Source of the DNA: a virus
Virus record (IMG/VR): IMGVR_UViG_3300029319_000002
Coordinates: 79,110 to 143,109 of that record
Strand: one strand, 5' to 3'
Length of the DNA: 64,000 bases
Shown: positions 61,611 through 64,000 of the stretch, one piece after another
How the letters are laid out: every line of letters starts with the position of its first letter
Position numbering within the stretch: position 1 is the first letter of the stretch
Position numbers and translations under genes: made by a program
Notes under the pieces: model-generated
Told to the model about the DNA's origin: nothing
The model's database searches: none
The model's input: the letters and a program-made list of their open reading frames with translations, nothing else

Positions 61611-61980
61611 TGTTACAATTGATCTAGGATTTGATCTTTATAAAAAAGAGAGAGTTAGAGTCGCAGGAGTAGATACTCCGGAGAAAAGAACGAGAGACCT
61701 AGAGGAGAAAGCCCTTGGAATCGACGCAACAAACTGGCTCAAAGAAAAACTGGAAGGTGCGGTGGCTGGTGATGATGATCTTGTTATCCGTACTGAACTT
61801 GTCGGGGGTGTTGGCAAATATGGTCGTCTTCTTGGCTGGTTATACATTGGGGACGGAGACGTGTCTCTTAACGAAGCAATGATCGAAGAAGGTTATGCTT
61901 GGGCATATGATGGTGGAACCAAGAAAAAAGATTTTGAAGAACTCAGAGAAATTCGTAGAGAGTATGGAACCCTTGTTTAA
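61507..61980 (+). CDS. Staphylococcal-nuclease-like endonuclease
   Basis: This 157-residue thermonuclease-fold protein shows VLDGDTIDVTIDL near residue 28, RVRVAGVDTPEKRT near 50 (catalytic Arg/Asp region), LVGGVGKYGRLLGWLYI near 98 and AMIEEGYAWAYDGG near 125, all typical of SNase enzymes including the catalytic R-D-E/R set. ATG at 61531 (MMPPNRK) is an alternative start that would shorten the overlap. There is no signal peptide, so it acts inside the cell, perhaps degrading host DNA or RNA. SNase genes are common in cyanophages. Confidence 0.85.
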   Translation: MSKNPMGAMMPPNRKSCYNFRVIEINRVLDGDTIDVTIDLGFDLYKKERVRVAGVDTPEKRTRDLEEKALGIDATNWLKEKLEGAVAGDDDLVIRTELVGGVGKYGRLLGWLYIGDGDVSLNEAMIEEGYAWAYDGGTKKKDFEELREIRREYGTLV

Positions 61981-62149
61981 TTTTGAACTAACAATGGATG
62001 ATTATACAATCATCCTTAATGCACTTCATTATTATAAAAATATTGAAAAGAAAGGAAACTTTCAGCAATATGATGAAAGAAGAATTAATAAACTGAGGGA
62101 TAAGATGGCATACCAGATGATCCCTAGTCAGTTTAGTAATAGACTTTAG
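61964..62149 (+). CDS. Small helical protein (61 residues)
   Basis: MEPLFNFELTMDDYTIILNA followed by HYYKNIEKKGNFQQYDERRI and NKLRDKMAYQMIP. It overlaps the nuclease gene by 17 bases. Two amphipathic helices are likely. Not recognised. Confidence 0.5.
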   Translation: MEPLFNFELTMDDYTIILNALHYYKNIEKKGNFQQYDERRINKLRDKMAYQMIPSQFSNRL

Positions 62150-62159
62150 TTGGATCTTG

Positions 62160-62168
62160 TGGTATGAT
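62160..62168 (+). promoter_or_regulatory. Possible extended -10 promoter for uvsX
   Basis: TGGTATGAT fits an extended -10 (TG-N-TATGAT); no convincing -35 is visible. uvsX starts 37 bases downstream with a GCGGAG ribosome site. Confidence 0.4.
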
Positions 62169-62205
62169 ATCTGGGATGAAACTGAAAATTTATGCGGAGT
62201 AATTT

Positions 62206-63258
62206 ATGGATTTTTTGAAAGACATCATCAAAGAGGTGGGGGATGAATATGCACAACTCGCATCCGATATTGACGAAACTGAAAGTTATGTTGACACTGG
62301 TTCGTACATTTTTAATGGACTTGTTTCAGGGTCTATACTTGGTGGTGTATCTGGGAATAAGATTACTGCCATTGCTGGTGAGTCTAGTACTGGAAAAACT
62401 TTTTTCTCACTTGCTGTCGTCAAGAACTTCCTTAATAATAATCCTGATGGTATGTGCATATATTTTGACACTGAAGCCGCTGTTAACAAGTCTCTTCTCG
62501 CAGATAGGGGTTTAGATTTAAAGAGAACTGTTGTCATGAATGTTGTTACTGTTGAAGAATTTCGCAGTAAAGCATTAAAAACTGTTGATCGTTATCTGAA
62601 AGATCCTATTGAGGACCGCAAACCTTTGATGTTTGTCCTAGATTCTTTGGGGATGCTTTCCACTGAGAAAGAAATTACAGATGCCCTGAACGACAAGCAA
62701 GTTCGTGACATGACAAAATCACAACTGATTAAAGGTGCTTTCAGGATGTTGACATTAAAGTTGGGACAGGCTAATATACCTATGATAGTCACTAATCATA
62801 CTTACGATGTCATTGGTTCTTATGTCCCTACAAAAGAAATGGGTGGAGGTAGTGGACTCAAGTATGCTGCATCTACAATCATCTATCTCAGCAAGAAGAA
62901 AGAGAAAGATGGAACAACAATCGTCGGCAACATTATCAAAGCTAAGACTGCTAAGTCACGTCTGAGCAAGGAGAATAAAGATGTGGAAATTCGTCTGTAT
63001 TACGATGATCGTGGTCTTGATCGATATTATGGTCTTCTTGAGCTTGGTGAGATTGGCGGACTTTGGAAAAACGTTGCTGGTCGATATGAGATGAATGGCA
63101 AGAAAGTCTATGCCAAGGCAATCTACAAAGAACCTGAAAAATACTTCACTGATGAGGTATTAGAACAACTTGATCAAATTGCAAAAGTAGAATTTAGTTA
63201 TGGTAATGGAAACATCGGAACGAGTGGAGATGATGATTCTGCAGAATCTGATCTATAA
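62206..63258 (+). CDS. uvsX: Recombinase UvsX (RecA-like)
   Basis: This 350-residue RecA-family recombinase has Walker A GESSTGKT near residue 58, CIYFDTEAAV near 84, Walker B LMFVLDSLGML near 140, and the loop region VTNHTYDVIGSYVPTKEMGG near 195-215. It forms filaments on single-stranded DNA with the help of UvsY and gp32. Size matches T4 UvsX (391 residues) less a shorter C-terminus. The gp41 gene starts inside its 3' end. Confidence 0.95.
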   Translation: MDFLKDIIKEVGDEYAQLASDIDETESYVDTGSYIFNGLVSGSILGGVSGNKITAIAGESSTGKTFFSLAVVKNFLNNNPDGMCIYFDTEAAVNKSLLADRGLDLKRTVVMNVVTVEEFRSKALKTVDRYLKDPIEDRKPLMFVLDSLGMLSTEKEITDALNDKQVRDMTKSQLIKGAFRMLTLKLGQANIPMIVTNHTYDVIGSYVPTKEMGGGSGLKYAASTIIYLSKKKEKDGTTIVGNIIKAKTAKSRLSKENKDVEIRLYYDDRGLDRYYGLLELGEIGGLWKNVAGRYEMNGKKVYAKAIYKEPEKYFTDEVLEQLDQIAKVEFSYGNGNIGTSGDDDSAESDL

Positions 63259-64000
63259 TGAAGATTATTGTAGAAAATCTCTACCATTTATTCGCAATGA
63301 TTACTTTGATGACTTCAATGAAAAAATAGTCTTCGAGACTATTTCTGAATTTATTATTGAATATGACACGTTACCTACTAAAGAGATCTTATCTATTGAA
63401 GTTGAGAAACGTCGTGATGTAACAGAAGATCAGTTCCGAGAACTGGCACAAAAGATTTCAGATCTTTCTGAAAAGAATGTAGACTATCAATGGTTGATTA
63501 ATACTACAGAAAAGTGGTGTAAAGACCGTGCTATTTACTTGGCATTGATGGAGTCTATTCAGATTGCGGATGGAAGTGACAGTAAAAAACTGCCAGATTC
63601 TATTCCTTCAATTTTATCTGACGCTCTATCAGTATCATTTGACAATAACATTGGACACGATTACTTACAGGACTACGAAGCACGATATGAAACGTATCAC
63701 CGCAAGGAAGACAAGATCGAATTTGATCTTGATTACTTTAACAAAATCACAAAAGGTGGGCTCCCTAACAAAACTCTTAATATCGCTCTTGCTGGTACGG
63801 GTGTCGGCAAGTCTCTATTCATGTGCCATGTGGCTAGCTCCGTCTTGCTCCAAGGACGGAACGTTCTGTACATTACAATGGAAATGGCAGAAGAGAAAAT
63901 TGCTGAACGAATTGACGCAAACCTACTGAACGTAAATATTCAGGATATTTGTGATCTTCCGAAGACTATGTTTGACAGGAAAGTCACAAATTTGTCTAAG
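63233..64000 (+). CDS. gp41: Replicative helicase gp41 (DnaB-like), 3' partial
   Basis: The frame opens at ATG 63233, inside uvsX (26-base overlap), and runs out of the window with 256 codons visible. It begins MILQNLIYNEDYCRKSLPFI, like the T4 gp41 N-terminus, and has the Walker A motif AGTGVGKSLF near residue 188, followed by VLYITMEMAEEKIAERI, the typical DnaB/gp41 motif 1a region. gp41 unwinds DNA at the fork with the gp61 primase. An ATG at 63258 is in a different frame and stops soon. Confidence 0.9.
   Translation, partial: MILQNLIYNEDYCRKSLPFIRNDYFDDFNEKIVFETISEFIIEYDTLPTKEILSIEVEKRRDVTEDQFRELAQKISDLSEKNVDYQWLINTTEKWCKDRAIYLALMESIQIADGSDSKKLPDSIPSILSDALSVSFDNNIGHDYLQDYEARYETYHRKEDKIEFDLDYFNKITKGGLPNKTLNIALAGTGVGKSLFMCHVASSVLLQGRNVLYITMEMAEEKIAERIDANLLNVNIQDICDLPKTMFDRKVTNLSK

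Noticed and set aside
63258-63329. ATG directly after the uvsX sequence as the gp41 start
   Set aside because: This frame stops after 23 codons. The frame with the gp41 Walker A motif opens at 63233 inside uvsX.

Overview
The window is part of the genome of a T4-like cyanophage (a contractile-tailed myovirus of marine picocyanobacteria). All recognisable genes lie on the + strand. They are AT-rich, tightly packed, often share ATGA or TGATG stop/start overlaps, and follow the T4 core order. Cyanobacterial-phage signatures are a CobS-like MoxR ATPase, an S-adenosylmethionine decarboxylase (speD), an Hsp20 chaperone, a DUF3110-like protein and Sm-like proteins. No tRNA, integrase, CRISPR array or photosynthesis gene (psbA, hli and similar) was seen. 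The first and last genes are cut by the window ends. Assignments come from reading motifs and gene order; no database search was run.

Region 1 (1-38300) is the late virion module: a giant baseplate/fibre-type protein, gp8, a second giant structural protein, gp13, gp14, a repeat-rich fibre-like protein, gp15, gp16, an inserted Cys-rich mosaic protein, gp17, gp18, gp19, gp20, a gp67-like core protein, accessory genes including a seven-bladed FG-GAP propeller, gp21, gp22, gp23 and a gp3-like protein. T4-type late promoter elements (TATAAATA and close variants) precede many of these genes.

Region 2 (38299-48750) carries recombination and regulatory genes: uvsY, uvsW, an Sm-like protein, the late sigma factor gp55, gp47/gp46 (with a DUF3110-like gene between them), a 2OG-Fe(II) oxygenase, then a metallopeptidase/VWA protein and its likely partner, the MoxR/CobS-like ATPase, with two tiny genes between.

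Region 3 (48753-64000) is the replication module in T4 order (45, 44, 62, regA, 43, uvsX, 41), interspersed with small accessory genes: DUF3310-like, methyltransferase, speD, Sm-like, a second oxygenase, a secreted protein, Hsp20, a nuclease and several one-helix membrane peptides. Sigma70-like promoters (TTGACA/TATAAT) and rho-independent terminators organise this half.

The most notable observations are two small-gene insertions flanked by duplicated core-gene junctions: a 102-aa gene in front of gp21 with a perfect 32-bp duplication of the gp21 start, and an HNH endonuclease after gp44 with a 24-bp near-perfect duplication. Others are a GC-rich pair of lectin-like modules spliced into the first giant protein, the multi-module Cys/Lys-rich protein between the two terminase genes, a terminator whose loop is the -35 box of the next promoter, a uvsW leader hairpin with an internal late promoter, and a shared start-site motif at gp45 and gp44 that may be the RegA operator.
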